Source of the DNA: Chrysomallon squamiferum
Taxonomy: Eukaryota; Mollusca; Gastropoda; Neomphalida; Peltospiridae
Length of the DNA stretch: 64,000 nucleotides
Assembly (NCBI GenBank): GCA_012295275.1
Contig: CM022670.1
Span: 2,433,835 to 2,497,834, forward strand
Direction of reading: 5' to 3'
The notes below the pieces were generated by a model, which had not been told where the DNA came from, did no database searches, and saw only the letters and a list, made by a program, of their open reading frames with translations. Position numbers and translations under genes: made by a program. Below are positions 47,764-59,970 of the stretch, one piece after another. The stretch's first letter is position 1, and every line of letters begins with the position of its first letter.

Positions 47764-50248
47764 GTCCACTCACGCAATCTCTGTCTTCCAGGTGCAAGTC
47801 AGCTTGCTGTGGCAGCTGTTGAAGATAACACTGAGGTATCCATTACAATGAGGACAAGCAGCATCACGAAGTGTGGACGTGCAGCAGTGAAGAACGGTGA
47901 GATATTGAAATTCAGACTAAACAAGCGTCAAGCTCTGCACTTGGACTGCAGCAGTGACACGTCTGGAACACTGATACAAGCTGACAAACCAGTTGCAGTG
48001 TTTTCTGGTAGTTCCGTCAATGAAGTCATCGAAATGATGCCACCGGTCAAGAATTACGGTAAGGAATACATTCTTTATCCGATTTTAGGCACAAACAGAG
48101 AAACTGTATACAGGATTCTAGCAGTAAGTGACAACACCACAGTCTCTAATTCATTATGGACGCACAAACTTGGCAGTCAGGATTTCGTGGACGTTACCAT
48201 TAAGGAAACCGACTACACGTGTTTCAAGAGTACGAAACCAGTAATGGTTGCTCAGTTCACGAAAAACCAAAATGGCGGCGACATTTTGACAATTCTTCCA
48301 AGTGTAGACCATTTCGCTGCAGATTACATCATGGATACATCGGTGGGAAGTTTTTTGAGGAATGTGACCGCTTATGTGACAGCAATAATACCAGAAACCA
48401 CCCACATTGAGCTGAACTTCATGCCGTTGTCTGCTATGCACGACATCGCGGAATGCCAGCATCGAGTGGGCACCGCTGAAATACCCCGAGGAATCATCAG
48501 ACTGTCCCAGTCTAACGGGTCTCCTTTTGGAATAATAGCATACGGATTTGGAAAAGAAGAAATGTACAGCTTTCCCGCTGGTTTGACTTTTGATACTCTC
48601 GGTAAGTACCGTCACAGATAAAACAATGTATTTGGGCAAATGGCATTAACAATAAATAAATGCATATAATATATCATTAACATTATCACTAAATATTTAA
48701 AGACAGATCATTTAGGTGTGAAACTGTACATATTTTGCGTTTGCCCAGTATCTCAAAATTGTATCTCATGTTTTCGTTCTTTCATTTTATTTATTTATTT
48801 TATTTATCTGTTTATTTGTGTCTTGTTTATTATATTTTAAAATTTTGTTTATCAGGTGAAAACCAATGTGAAAATGTTCTCTGCAAAAACAAAGGACTTT
48901 GTTATGAAATCCACGGAACTTACGAATGTTTCTGTCCAAGAAATTACACTGGAAGACATTGTGAATTTGAATTTAGTAAGTAAACAATACAGCATCAGCA
49001 ACAAAACATATGTAAATGCGCTAATACAAGCTGCTGAAACATCAACCGATTTCACATTCTAATAGGGGAAAGAACAGGTCCGGAAAACCGCGAATGTAAA
49101 CATTAACCTAACATTTCCCGAAACACCAAACTTTAGTGCATAAAACAGTAATGTAATAATGTAATAACAATGTACAGACGTAAAAACAAGGTAAAAAAAA
49201 AAAAATGTCAAACAATATTTGTAAAGAAAAATGTAGAGTAGAAAAATGTAGACTGATTGATGTTTGTTGGGTTATTAAGATGGTTATGGCATGGATACAG
49301 CCGTCAAATCTACTCTTACCTTGGGTTGAGACAGGGTTTCCGTGATTGTATAGTTGAACTCAGAATGACTTAATAGTATCTAGAGCTATGGTTTCAAGTG
49401 CAAAATAAAGGTAAATTCACCATTTGTGATTTTTCCAGGTTTGGTCCGAATTTCCAGTAATACGGAAAACCGAAGTCTATTAAATCGAGGGTCAACAAAC
49501 AGTTTATAAAAAAAATTATATTAGAGTTCTTTCGTTGATAGTATTTAGGAATACTCTCATCATAAATATATACCTTTTCTAATACTTGAATATATACTGT
49601 ATTTATTTTTTTCCATTGCTTCGGTTCTGATTAATTTTGAATTAATTTAGTTACATTTTAATTATACACATTAACTGAAAAAAGAGAAAAAGTTAGTGTT
49701 GCTAATTTTATTCTATATGTATTTACTTTGTAATCTTTATGTGTTAACATTTACGATATATCGTTCTTTATAATTGTTGTCCAGATCATAGTGCGGAGTT
49801 TTCACGAACCACAGAATCGCCTCAAGTCTCGACTCCAAACTGTGAATGTAAGTGCGCCAATATCACATGGGAGGAAGTATACGAAAAGGCAGACGAAGTG
49901 AAAAAGGAGCTAACTGTGGACAAAACAGTTCTGTCGAAACAGAAGAGAAGAAAGGTCACGGCGGAAGATACAAGACCTTCGTCTACTGGTGTGGGATATG
50001 TAGGAGCGACGATCCTAATCTCCGTGTTTGGCTCAATATTTTTGATGGACTTTATGTCTGTGGTGCGCTATTTTTTCTGGAGAATCAGAGAATCGCGCGA
50101 AAACAAACCGCAACGTACTGGTTCCGGTTTCAGTTTCAGACGTAAACACTTACTGCATGTACGCCCAGAAGGAATAGTGTTGCATATGATGGATCGAGGT
50201 TCACGAACGGCTGATTCTTGTAACCCTGCTACTCCTGTTGGAAATTAG
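45809..50248 (+). CDS. IgGFc-binding-like / EGF / single-pass membrane protein, frameshifted in exon 2
   Basis: Exons 45809-45845, 47255-47627, 47792-48601, 48856-48975, 49785-50248. Exon 1 encodes a short signal peptide (MKIIVGLFMFVP). Exons 2-3 encode an IgGFc-binding-protein N-terminal-like module: GRSFLIAFPE, VIVVTSEDDAVVYV, GASQLAVAAVEDNTEVSI, DKPVAVFSGSS, MMPPVKNYGKEYILYP, SPFGIIAYGFG. Exon 4 is one EGF-like domain with six cysteines (CENVLCKNKGLC ... CFCPRNYTGRHC). Exon 5 encodes a linker with a CECKC cluster, one transmembrane helix (about residues 516-540, GATILISVFGSIFLMDF) and a basic cytoplasmic tail, ending at TAG 50246. Exon lengths 1+2 total 410 nt, leaving phase 2, but exon 3 needs phase 1. 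One extra base is present, most simply in AAAA at 47328-47331. As written, translation stops at 47362 after 48 residues. Without the extra base the protein would be 600 aa. Relatives are secreted or surface adhesion proteins, common in mollusc immune and mucus repertoires; the role here is inferred. Confidence 0.85.
45939..46146. repeat. Low-complexity cluster: poly-A, TA/TAGA, poly-A, (AAT)n
   Basis: In intron 1 of the IgGFc-binding-like gene. Two A runs flank an AT/GATA segment, then an (AAT)n run at 46092-46146. Confidence 0.93.
46257..46322. repeat. (TA)n microsatellite
   Basis: About 32 perfect TA units in the same intron, fully self-complementary and able to form a cruciform. Confidence 0.97.
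46725..47030. other. Unrecognised exon-like island inside intron 1
   Basis: Markedly less AT-rich than the surrounding intron. On the plus strand an acceptor-like CTTTCAG (46852-46858) is followed by about 55 open codons (TGG GAC GAT GTT GCT ...) to TGA near 47026. On the minus strand 46946-46734 is open for 70 codons. I recognise neither product. It may be a decayed exon, a transposon fragment or a conserved noncoding element. No matching donor was found, so I do not place it in the gene. Confidence 0.25.
47705..47763. repeat. (CA)n microsatellite next to a splice acceptor
   Basis: CA run with one CACG interruption, ending about 30 bp before the exon 3 acceptor at 47791. It occupies most of the 164-bp intron 2, so its length may influence splicing. 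Confidence 0.95.
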
Positions 50249-50666
50249 TTTTACATTTAAATACAGCGTAATATGAAAAAAAAAAAAATTATTTCCTTTG
50301 TAACACACCACATACATACAGACACACACACTTTAATGCTTTATTTATTTCTGAAAAACAATTATCAACGCCAAAAAAGAACTGAATTAAACTTATTCGT
50401 TTTGATGCAAGCAAAAAGCCTACAAAGACTGTTCATTAACTCTACAGCCACCAGATTATTAATGATTAATAAGAGTTTCTTCCCTTGGTCCACTATGTCG
50501 TGATTCACACATTCTAACGAACATTATTATTATTATTATTATTATTATTTTATTTTATTTTATTTTATTTTATTTTATTATTTATTTTATGTATGTATAT
50601 TTTATTTTTTAATTATTTTTTATTTTATTATATTTTCAGAAATCATTAAACGTAAATGTACAGAAA

Positions 50667-50672
50667 AATAAA
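50667..50672 (+). terminator. Candidate polyadenylation signal, IgGFc-binding-like gene
   Basis: AATAAA in CAGAAAAATAAATCTGG, about 420 bp past the stop codon. A second AATAAA lies at 50906-50911. Either could be used. Confidence 0.35.
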
Positions 50673-51350
50673 TCTGGATGAAAATCACATGTGATTCGTA
50701 CAGAAATTGTTAAGCATTCATTAAAAACACATTCTTGACAGACAATATCATGATTCCCTGATAATTGATAATAAAAACAACAACAAAAATATTAATGATT
50801 ATAATAAAACTTGGTTTTACCCAAAGCAATAAATGCATATGTAGTTATTACGACACAATATCTCTCTCTCTCTCTCTAACATTTTGACTTCTAGTACGAG
50901 ATTTTAATAAAGCTTTAACACTTTAGTTCTTATTTAGAATTTTGTTTTCATTACATTAATTCAATCTGTTACCGAACTGGAAGATTATTCTTTACCAATT
51001 ATAATCTATATAATAAACATTTCTGCGTCCTTCAAATGAAATCTAAAAAAATTGCGACATTAAAATTGTCATTCTTGTAAACAAGTCATAGATGATGACC
51101 ATTTAAAATGGAGAACATGATATTTGAAATAATTCGACAACTGTCACTGAAAATCTTGGATAATTAATTGGTATGTACACGCGTGTACGGTAACAATTCT
51201 TACTGTAAAAATAGTAATAAAATTTATTACTAATCATTTAGTGTATTTGTGCATTACCGGAGGATTTATATAAATTTCAAACTTGCAATGTACCAAAAAA
51301 TAAATCGTTGTTTAAGTAGAACTGAATGTTTAATTGTTAATCCAGAGAAA

Positions 51351-51351
<1 letters not shown>

Positions 51352-51401
<50 letters not shown>
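51352..51401. repeat. (TTA)n microsatellite
   Basis: About 16 TTA units. The poly-Tyr ORF over it is an artefact. Confidence 0.95.
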
Positions 51402-51402
<1 letters not shown>

Positions 51403-52458
51403 TTTTTCTTTTTGCATACATTAAAAATATGAAGGATAAAGTCCAAAATCTCTTGACCAATATATTTTAAGATAAGAACTAGCGCAAATGCCACAAACTC
51501 TTAATAAGTAAAGAAAAAAGTCCTAACGAGATTTGATCTTAGAAGATCATGCTTCCTGGAAACCGCAATAAAAAATCCCGGTTTGTTTCAAATATAATAG
51601 ATACGACATTCTTTCTTGTCAAAACAGATCAGCGGTGACAAAGAAAACACAATTAAAACTTCAGAAACCAAAACAACATCAAATTCCCACATACACTCGA
51701 GTCAGGAACATACATTTCCTGCCCCGTAATTAATGAAACGTTAATTGTAATCAATAAATTCTAGTCTTAACTGCCAGAAAGTAGATAAGACACGAGTATT
51801 AGACATAACATTGCACATCAGAAATGGCTTTTGTTTTATCCATTTTGAATCATTTCGTTTCGTTCCGTGGCCCTTAACCCTCTTGGTGTCAGAGGTCAAA
51901 ATGGCTACGTGCCCGGATGTGTGTTAGGCGGGTGTATTTTGTTGTCTGCGCGGCACGTTTGACTGTAAAACGAGACAGAAAACACGATAGTAATTGACAG
52001 AATTACGCGGACTGGGCACAAATAGTTTGATAGAACGTATTATTCAGTGAATTCATACTCGGGCTTTTAATTAGAAAGGAAATGAATCCATTCGCAAGCT
52101 GTCACCGTAGCTAATTTGTTAGTTATTGTTTTGCACTTGTTTTAAAGTGACCTCGCTTAAAGACCTGCGCCCTCTGACAAGTGCCAGATTAGTAAGGTCA
52201 TGTTAAAAGATAAGACACCTACGCGGTTTGAAAATGAGAACGTGTACGATGTAACCATTCGTTGTTTTCTCCACTTTAAATGTAGTGGGCATAATTTATC
52301 GGAGTAGGATGAAAAAAAATAAAAAAAATTCTTGTTAAGTTCAAACAGCACTCGAGTGAAGTTTCAAATTTCTTTTCCTTCCATCTTAAATTTGAATTCG
52401 AATAGAAACGATTTGTATATATATATGTATATATAGACAGACACACAGGCAGACAGAC

Positions 52459-52462
<4 letters not shown>

Positions 52463-52551
<89 letters not shown>
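52463..52551. repeat. (GA)n microsatellite
   Basis: About 44 GA units following a short CAGA run. Confidence 0.97.
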
Positions 52552-52553
<2 letters not shown>

Positions 52554-53499
52554 AATGTGTTTTCCTTGTTTCTCACTTAAATTTTTATTATTTATCACTT
52601 TTCCAGACAGACAATTTAAAAGTGAAACAACAGAATCTGGCAAAGACATCAGCAACACCAAATGCACTTAAGAAACAATGGAGAAAACAGGAATTCTGTA
52701 ATTGCTAATGTTGTCGTCGTCGACTTCATGCTCAGTTGTTGTTGTTGTATTATTATTATTATTGCTATTGTTGTTATTATTATGAAAAACTGTTAACAAC
52801 AATTCTACGATCTTGTAATCACCTGTATAATTATTACCATTTCTTCATTCATTCTCTCGTTTACTTTTCTAAATTAATTATTTCTTCCTTCTATGTTTCC
52901 ACAAATATAAAATAACTTCTTTTTTTTTTCCTTACACAAACAATCATTATTATTTTTTCCACTTTCATTTTCATATTAGATGACATTATTCAGTCTTATT
53001 GGCTTCGCTAATATTTTCTTTTTGTTTCTTTTGGCACCTGCTTTGTGGCATTCACACACGACAAACCGTACAGAAAACAAAACTGATATTCTGGAACGTA
53101 TCGAAAGACTTTTTTTTATTATTATTTTTTTAATGCTTTTGTTCTTCGTTTTCCTTTTGGCATAATCCACATCTTCATTTCACTTACCAAGATGTTGCTA
53201 ACGCAGCCAATCAAAAACAACATACTGATGCAATGAAGAAAAAAAAAAAAAAAAAAAAAAAACCAGAAAAGAAAGAGAACAACATATTTCCCTCTCCCGT
53301 CCCACAAACTTATCATTAGTAAAAACACATCTCAAAAGCGCTTTGAGTGCCAAGAAACAAATTAAATGTTCGCGGCGAATGGTTCTGGCAGTGATGTTTC
53401 GCAATATTATTACCGTAATTATGACTAAATATTGCATCGGAAGAAATAATGCGAACATTCATATGACTTCAAAACAATCTCGACTGTAAGAAATCAATA

Positions 53500-53660
53500 A
53501 AAACTGGCCTCCCCACTGTTCAACGAGAGCAAAAGCTTGTCAATTCCCCTTGAAGTCGGCGATAATCGTACAAAAATAAACGACGAAATGGGAACCAGAG
53601 CGCAACGTCTTAATAACTGTTTGCTACATTACTTGCTTCCACTTCGCTGTTAACACAACT
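53500..53660. promoter_or_regulatory. Mixed-composition noncoding island
   Basis: About 160 bp with many CpGs (CGGCGATAATCG, GAGCGCAACG), stops in all frames and no splice-bounded ORF, beside poly-A and ATC repeats. Candidate conserved noncoding element; this is inference only. Confidence 0.25.
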
Positions 53661-53693
53661 TTTTCTTTCTTTTCCTAAGATGTTTCTGTTACT

Positions 53694-53694
53694 G

Positions 53695-53732
<38 letters not shown>
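53694..53732 (+). repeat. Poly-A run of about 37
   Basis: Longest A homopolymer of the window, followed 30 bp later by an (ATC)n run (53760-53798). Homopolymers this long are prone to length error in assemblies. Confidence 0.9.
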
Positions 53733-53735
<3 letters not shown>

Positions 53736-53759
53736 CGCTCCCGTCTCGTTTGTTTCATT

Positions 53760-53798
53760 TGATCATCATCATCATTATCATCATCATCATCATCATCA
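53760..53798. repeat. (ATC)n microsatellite
   Basis: About 12 ATC/ATT units just after the long A run. Confidence 0.9.
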
Positions 53799-54472
53799 AA
53801 AATATTATTAATATCTACATGTATAATTATTCTTCTTCTTCTCGTTACATGTATTGTTATTACGATCTTTATTATTATCACTGTTGTTGTCTTATTCATG
53901 TTATCAATACGACTGTTCGTTTTTACTTCTTTGTGTGTTTTCTTAATTATTGGTTTTTCGCTCAGAAACCGTCACATATGGCTCCGAATAATGTCTAACA
54001 TTTTTTTTTTTTGGCAATTATTTCAGGAGAGATATGATATTAACACATGTGGAAATCATGCCGATTTAACTTACGTGTGTAGTCGCTTTCAAAGGATTCG
54101 CGGAATTGTCATAATTCCTAACCGCTAATCAGTTTGCGTTTATGGGTGTCGTTCGGCAGCACGTGCAGGCATGCGCGTTTAATTGACAGAGTCGTTCCTC
54201 GAGAGACAGAAATAACAAAGAGAAATGTGCTGCAGTGAATACCAAATACATCTCGTGCACATTTTTATTTCTTTCTTTATGACAATTCTTTTCTTTATTT
54301 CTGAGCGTTTTGTTTCCTTTATTTTTTTCTCCGTGTTCTTCCATGCTTTATTTTTTTAGAAAGAGCTAAAAAAAAATTTCAGTTTCACTAATTTTTTCTT
54401 TTCTTTTTTAAATTATTTTTATTTTTATTTTATTTTGAAATAATATGTTATTTAATGCCAAAAAGAAACGCT

Positions 54473-54475
<3 letters not shown>

Positions 54476-54541
<66 letters not shown>
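54476..54541. repeat. (GA)n microsatellite
   Basis: About 32 AG units. Confidence 0.97.
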
Positions 54542-54544
<3 letters not shown>

Positions 54545-54635
54545 GGTTGTTTCTTTTGTTTTAATGAAATGTTTTTCTTTATCAATTTTAATTCTAATAT
54601 ATTTCGCATGTTCACTGAGCTTTTTCCCGTTCCAG

Positions 54636-54709
54636 GAACTTACCTATCACTATTGTGTGATTTCAAGTCTTTGGGAAACTTCAAAGACAACGACTGAAAC
54701 TTAACTCAG
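54636..54709 (+). other. Possible noncoding exon (74 nt)
   Basis: Bounded by a good acceptor (TTTTTCCCGTTCCAG, AG 54634-54635) and a donor (CAG|GTAATA at 54710). All three frames contain a stop, so if real it would be UTR or lncRNA. No other exon of the same transcript is identified. Confidence 0.2.
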
Positions 54710-54820
54710 GTAATATATATAGATATTTTGTTAACAAAAGTTACTGATGCTGATTTTTCGTAAATGTAATACCCCAAAATAAAATCATTGAACATTTAAG
54801 ACCATTTCGGACATCACTAA

Positions 54821-54834
54821 TAGGTACGTACCTA
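54821..54834. other. 14-bp perfect palindrome
   Basis: TAGGTACGTACCTA is its own reverse complement. It sits inside a pair of inverted 9-mers, CCATTTCGG (about 54802) and CCGAAATGG (about 54931). Too short to name, though a small MITE relic or a dimeric factor site is conceivable. Confidence 0.6.
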
Positions 54835-55789
54835 CGGACTGGTTAAAACAGTCGACAGACAATAACTAAGGAATGCAAGGATCACGCACCTGAGTCAGGA
54901 CACTGGTCAGTGATGGACAGTCTGCTTCGTGCCGAAATGGGGAAATAAAAATTCTTCACTTGCAGTACAACAGACACAAACATTATATTTCACAGTAGCA
55001 CTTGCAGCAATACGCATACAGCGAACTTTCGTACTTACAACCACAACAAACAGATGTTTCTACTTTGCTTTTGAAAAACAGACATTTCAAGCATGAAAAG
55101 TGATATTCCGTAGTATATACAAACGGTTTGGTGATTTTCCGTATGATGATAACTTTTAGAAATTAATAAGCACAAACAGTGGAAAACAAGAGAGGAAGGA
55201 TGCATTGACCTGTATTCTGTAACTTAAACCTGTGTATTGATACAACATGGACGTGTTCCCATATCGAAATTCCTTAGTGTATTTATGAGATGTTTCCATT
55301 AGGGAACAGATTATAAGTCAGTGTCATTATTCAACCATTGTAAAACGTGAAAAAGGGGAAAATGGAAAAAAGAAGAAGAAGAATATAATAATAAATAAAC
55401 AAATAAATAAATAAATAACAACAAAACATTATATATATATATATAAAAGATCTACATGTTCCAAATAATACCTTTAATTTGTTAATTCAAGCATAAATAT
55501 TCCAGACACTTGTGTATTAACGTAAGTCCATATATTACAATATAAACATTTAAACGAAACATTTATGACACAAAGTGAGGAAAAAGTTTTAAAAGAAGAA
55601 GAAAGAAGCATCATCTTTTCTGGCAATTTAAAAGCAGAATATTTTATAGCATTCATTTTCAATATTACAATTTTTTTTTTATTTAATGTTAATGTATTGT
55701 TAAATATTTCACGTTTTTGAGGTGATTACATGAACACATACGTTGACACTTACAACACAAACATTTGTTCGTTTGTTTTGTTTAGAACA

Positions 55790-56760
55790 TGTTCTTCAGA
55801 CTGATTTCTTCACGATTACTTGAAGAGACGTTTATTGTGACATTAACTTACAAACGCGACTCTTTCACACGTGTAACTACGACACAGAAGATAATGAGTT
55901 TTTTTTTTCTGCTGACAATTTCATGACAGATATAGCGACCTTTCGGACCGATAATTGCTTGCCTCAGACGATGATCCTCCGTTCTTGGACGCCTTTGTAA
56001 CAAATACAGTCACTTCTGTCGATTACCAAATCGCAGAGCATGAAACATTGGAGTCAGATAGCGAAAAATGATCTGGGTCATCAAGTCATTTGCCAGACAT
56101 TAATAGCACGCATTGTCAACAAGATGACTCTGCGATAGCCCAAACAGATTGGGATATTATTTGGGATTAATATCACAATTTCTTCGACACTCATATTATG
56201 GCAAGAGGCTAAAAGGAACCCCGACGACGCCCCTGGGACAGGCAGAAATTAGCTATATGTAGTCGCGAGGAAAATATCATAAATGAAACAAGCGAGATGG
56301 AAACGAAACTACAGAACTGTCGAAATCTGTTTTGAATTGAAAATATAAGAGAAATAATCCCATACGGCTACGCATTCTCGATGGCGGGATGGTTTTCATT
56401 ACGTGCAATAATTGTTAATCATTTGTACCACTCTTTGTTAAAGGCCCGTCTCGACAAAAAGTCGTTAGAGCCGAGTTCTGGTTGGAATTTATTCGCAATA
56501 TGATGGTTAATTTTGCGAGATGTATGGGTTCATACTGGTCGCGTGTACATAAACCATGATAGCGTTTCACATCTGTTTCTACACGTGCAAAACAACTAGT
56601 ATATAGACGTATTTGTTTTTTAATAAAACGCAACCGCTACGATGTTCTATTTGCACTCGTAACCAATGAGCCGAGACGGGCATCGAAGTAAATGATAAAG
56701 GTTTTCAGGAACCGAAAACCAAAGAGCCGAAATTCTTTCGTTTCGTAGCATCTGTTAGTG
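55790..56760. promoter_or_regulatory. CpG-bearing noncoding island, candidate regulatory element
   Basis: Nearly 1 kb of mixed composition with many CpGs, no simple repeats, and stops in every frame at ordinary density. It contains homeodomain-type TAAT cores and a GGGATTAATATCAC element (GGATTA is an Otx/bicoid-class core). It looks like conserved noncoding DNA of the type seen around developmental genes. Without alignment this remains inference. Confidence 0.35.
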
Positions 56761-57410
56761 TTTGTTTTAATAAGTATTGAGTTCATTAGGTCTCGTTTAA
56801 CAAAACATACTGGTTCTTTGTTTACAGAGCAGTTACACAGAGAAAAAAGAGACTATGTTTAAAGAATATAATAAATAAATAAAAATAATAAGAAAAAAAC
56901 AATGATAATAAAATAAATAAAAAATAAAAACCCAGATAGAAATCACTGTAATTACAAATAAAATGTTGAAAATAAAATAAATGATAAAACAAACAAGCAA
57001 AAGCAAAGGTTTGAAACTGTTAATACTGTTATTATTACTGCAGCTACCTCTACTGCTCTTGCTGTGGCCATCACCATCATCATCATCATGAGCAGCAGCA
57101 ACAACTGCAGCATCACCAACATAAGTAATAAAAATCATCATCATCATCATTTAAAATTACGAGTTTTAAGACATTACAGGCAATAATTAAAAACATATAC
57201 CTAGCAAGATGCATTTTCACAGCTCTTTACAACTGAGATACACTTTGATGTTTTCCAGTGCAATGCAAAACTTCTCGTGGCTTTTATCTTAAAATTTTAA
57301 CTTCTGCAAATTTAATAATGTCTGTTTCATGTTTCAAACAAGATTATTATTTGCAGACATTCTGAATATAAACATAAGCATTTTGTAGTTATTTTACGAA
57401 AGTACACATT

Positions 57411-57431
57411 AAAAAAAAAAAAAAAAAAAAA
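57411..57431 (+). repeat. Poly-A run of about 21
   Basis: A homopolymer between the 55.8-56.8 kb and 58.3-58.6 kb islands. The DNA between them (56.8-58.3 kb) is A/T-rich with CATCAT repeats near 57075 and 57135 and shows no exon. Confidence 0.85.
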
Positions 57432-58329
57432 AGGAAAGCAGAAAAAGAACAAACTCTTTCTTACTTTTTTCAATTTATTATTATTATTTTAAATGTTAGT
57501 TTTTCAAAATATCTTTGCTTTAGATGGGGAACCTCCAGATTTTTTATTTTTTATTTATTATTATTATTTTTTTTTTTGGACCTTTAATATGAAATGAATT
57601 TCACTGAAAGAATAAATATATCACTGGCAAAAAAAAAAATCAGATCAGGAACCTTTTATGGTCAGTATTTGTTAAAAAGGAAGAACAACTTTGTAAAAGT
57701 CAACCAATATCTGTTGATATTTGAATATCGTGTGATCAGTATAAAAACCTTTTTTTTGTTGTTGTTTTTTAATCTTGGGTAAAAGAACTAAAATCTAGTT
57801 AATTTTAATATAAATAAAATGTAATTACTAAAAACCGCACGATTAGTGTATACAATTTTTTTGTTTAACTTAAAGCAAAACAAATAAATCACAGATAATA
57901 TAAAATACATGCAGCATATAATTATTTGGGTATTTTTTTTTTTTTTTATAAAATTAAAAAGGTTTTCCGCTGTAGAATAATATATACATGATATTATTGC
58001 TCTTTCGTTATGGTTTATTTTCCATCAAACCATTTACGAAGACCTATTGTAGGACATTAATTGTATACAGAAGAGACAATCAGCTGAAATTAACTCTTCA
58101 TCAGGTGACAGCTCGATGCGAGGATGAGACTGATTCCACAAAAGAGAATTCAGCTGTTCCGCTGACACATTTATCCTCGACTTGTCAAAATCTAAACAAA
58201 AGATACATTTTACCTCCTATACAAGTTAAATACCGGTTATTAAATAAAAAAAACCAATTTCAGTTTCTTTTCAAGTATTGTCTACAGAAGAGGAAACATT
58301 TCCTTTTTTCTCTCTCCCTGTCTTTCTGA

Positions 58330-58590
58330 TGGCATCTTTTGAAACTAAGGGTGATTTGCAAGCGTCCACTAGCTGTTGATGACAAACTCCAATTGATTCC
58401 AAATACATTATTGTTGTTCGCCTGGCCAAACAAGTGACCCGCGGAGATGATTTCCTTTAGACGGGTAATCATTGTTTTCCTCGTTTTCTCACTGACCATT
58501 CTATGCAAACTGCTCGGTCGGGGACAAGTTTTGCATTGTCCTGTCCAAATCACAATGACCAGTGTTAACCATCGTTGACCTTTTCCGGTT
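58330..58590. promoter_or_regulatory. Mixed-composition noncoding island
   Basis: About 260 bp, free of simple repeats, with factor-type motifs (CAATTGATT, ATTGTTGTTC, TTTGCATTGTCC) and CpGs. The minus strand is open for much of it, but without splice sites or a recognised family. Candidate regulatory element; weak. Confidence 0.3.
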
Positions 58591-59750
58591 CATATTTTTT
58601 ATTATTATTATTTTTTGTTGATATATATGTATTATTTTTCTGAAGCAGGTGCTTTTTGCACATGGGTTGTGAGATTCAAGGATGTAAAATGTATATATTA
58701 AAGGGTTTGGGAATAAATTATTTTTGTGTGGTTTTTTTTTTATTTTTTTTAGCTACTATTAAGGGCTGGGAAAATAAAATAGAACAAAACTTGTGACTGC
58801 CAAAAACAGAAAGTGACTTTTAGTATCGAGTTTCAATGCAAATGCAAATGGTAAGCTGTTAACATTTCGGTTTGATTAACGTTCCCTTGAACATACTTCT
58901 ATATCAAGTTTATTTTATTTAATTGCTGCACATAGCTTTAGTTAATTTAATATATACGGTTTACAAGATATATATGACTAGAAGAAATGTGACGATCTAC
59001 GTCTTTTTCTCTGAATTTATTTTCTCCGTTTCTTCTTCTAATTCCCTCTCTCTGTCTGTCTGTCCATCGTTACCACTATTTCTATAACAACAACAGCAGC
59101 AGCAACAGATTTTTAAATGAATTTTAATTATCTTGATTGAAACATTTCTGAAACAGTTTCTGTGATGTTGATTAAGACTGGTTCATAGTAAGATCGAATC
59201 CAAGTATTGGGTTCATCCCAGAATGAACTATGGCGACGTAAAACCTCTACACTATCTCTCCTTTCTAACATTCTCTAACTCAAAAATATGTACAACTCAG
59301 CACAAGCAATACGAGTCCACGAAGGCGTTCTTGAACCTGTTGCTGGTATTAAATAAATGATTGATTATTTTTATAACCTCTGACTGTACATTTGGCCGTT
59401 TAAACATTTCTCAAAGCACGTTTTACCCTTTTATTAAAACGAAATATTTGATGGCCTCTTGAAGTATATTCAAAAGTTGAAATATGAGCTGTAAACGCTG
59501 ATATCATGTTATGCTGTCACTGAGATGTCAAGGAGGTTATTGTCCGTGGCTGTCCTATTTTCCTTTTTAATATTCTACTTAGATTTCATAGTCTCAATGC
59601 TTTAAGGCTGATAGTGTTGATGTTGAAAAATATTAAGTGTTCAAGACATTAAAAGTACATATATCTATATATTATGTATATTTAAATGGATGGTTGGATA
59701 GACGTTTATGAGAACTTGTGTGTCTGAATGTGTATATGTATGTATGTGTG

Positions 59751-59970
59751 TAAATAATCTACCTAAGTACCTAGATATGAATGTATGTATGTATGTATGT
59801 GAGTAAATAATCTACCTAAATACCTAGATATGAATGTATGTATGTATGTATGTGTGTAAATAATCTACCTAAATACCTAGATATGAATGTATGTATGTAT
59901 GTGTGTAAATAATCTACCTAAATACCTAGATATGAATGTATGTATGTTTATTACAATAATCTACCTAACG
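59751..59970 (+). repeat. Minisatellite, ~50-bp unit, five copies
   Basis: Unit: TAATCTACCTAAATACCTAG followed by ATATGAATG and a (TATG)n run ending in TGTGTAAA. TCTACCT occurs at 59758, 59811, 59864, 59913 and 59960 (spacings 53, 53, 49, 47). The shrinkage comes from loss of TATG units, a microsatellite nested within a minisatellite. Confidence 0.93.

Noticed and set aside
48154-48639. 161-codon minus-strand ORF
   Set aside because: Shadow of exon 3 of the IgGFc-binding-like gene, whose plus-strand frame has clear homology-like motifs and splice sites.
52364-52667. Minus-strand ORFs rich in Ser-Leu repeats
   Set aside because: They translate a (GA)n microsatellite in two frames; no splice sites, no domain.
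53675-53998. Poly-Asp and poly-Ile ORFs on opposite strands
   Set aside because: They are readings of the (ATC)n and poly-A tracts.
58260-58553. 97-codon minus-strand ORF
   Set aside because: Overlaps a noncoding-looking island, has no splice sites, and part is low complexity; treated as a regulatory candidate instead.
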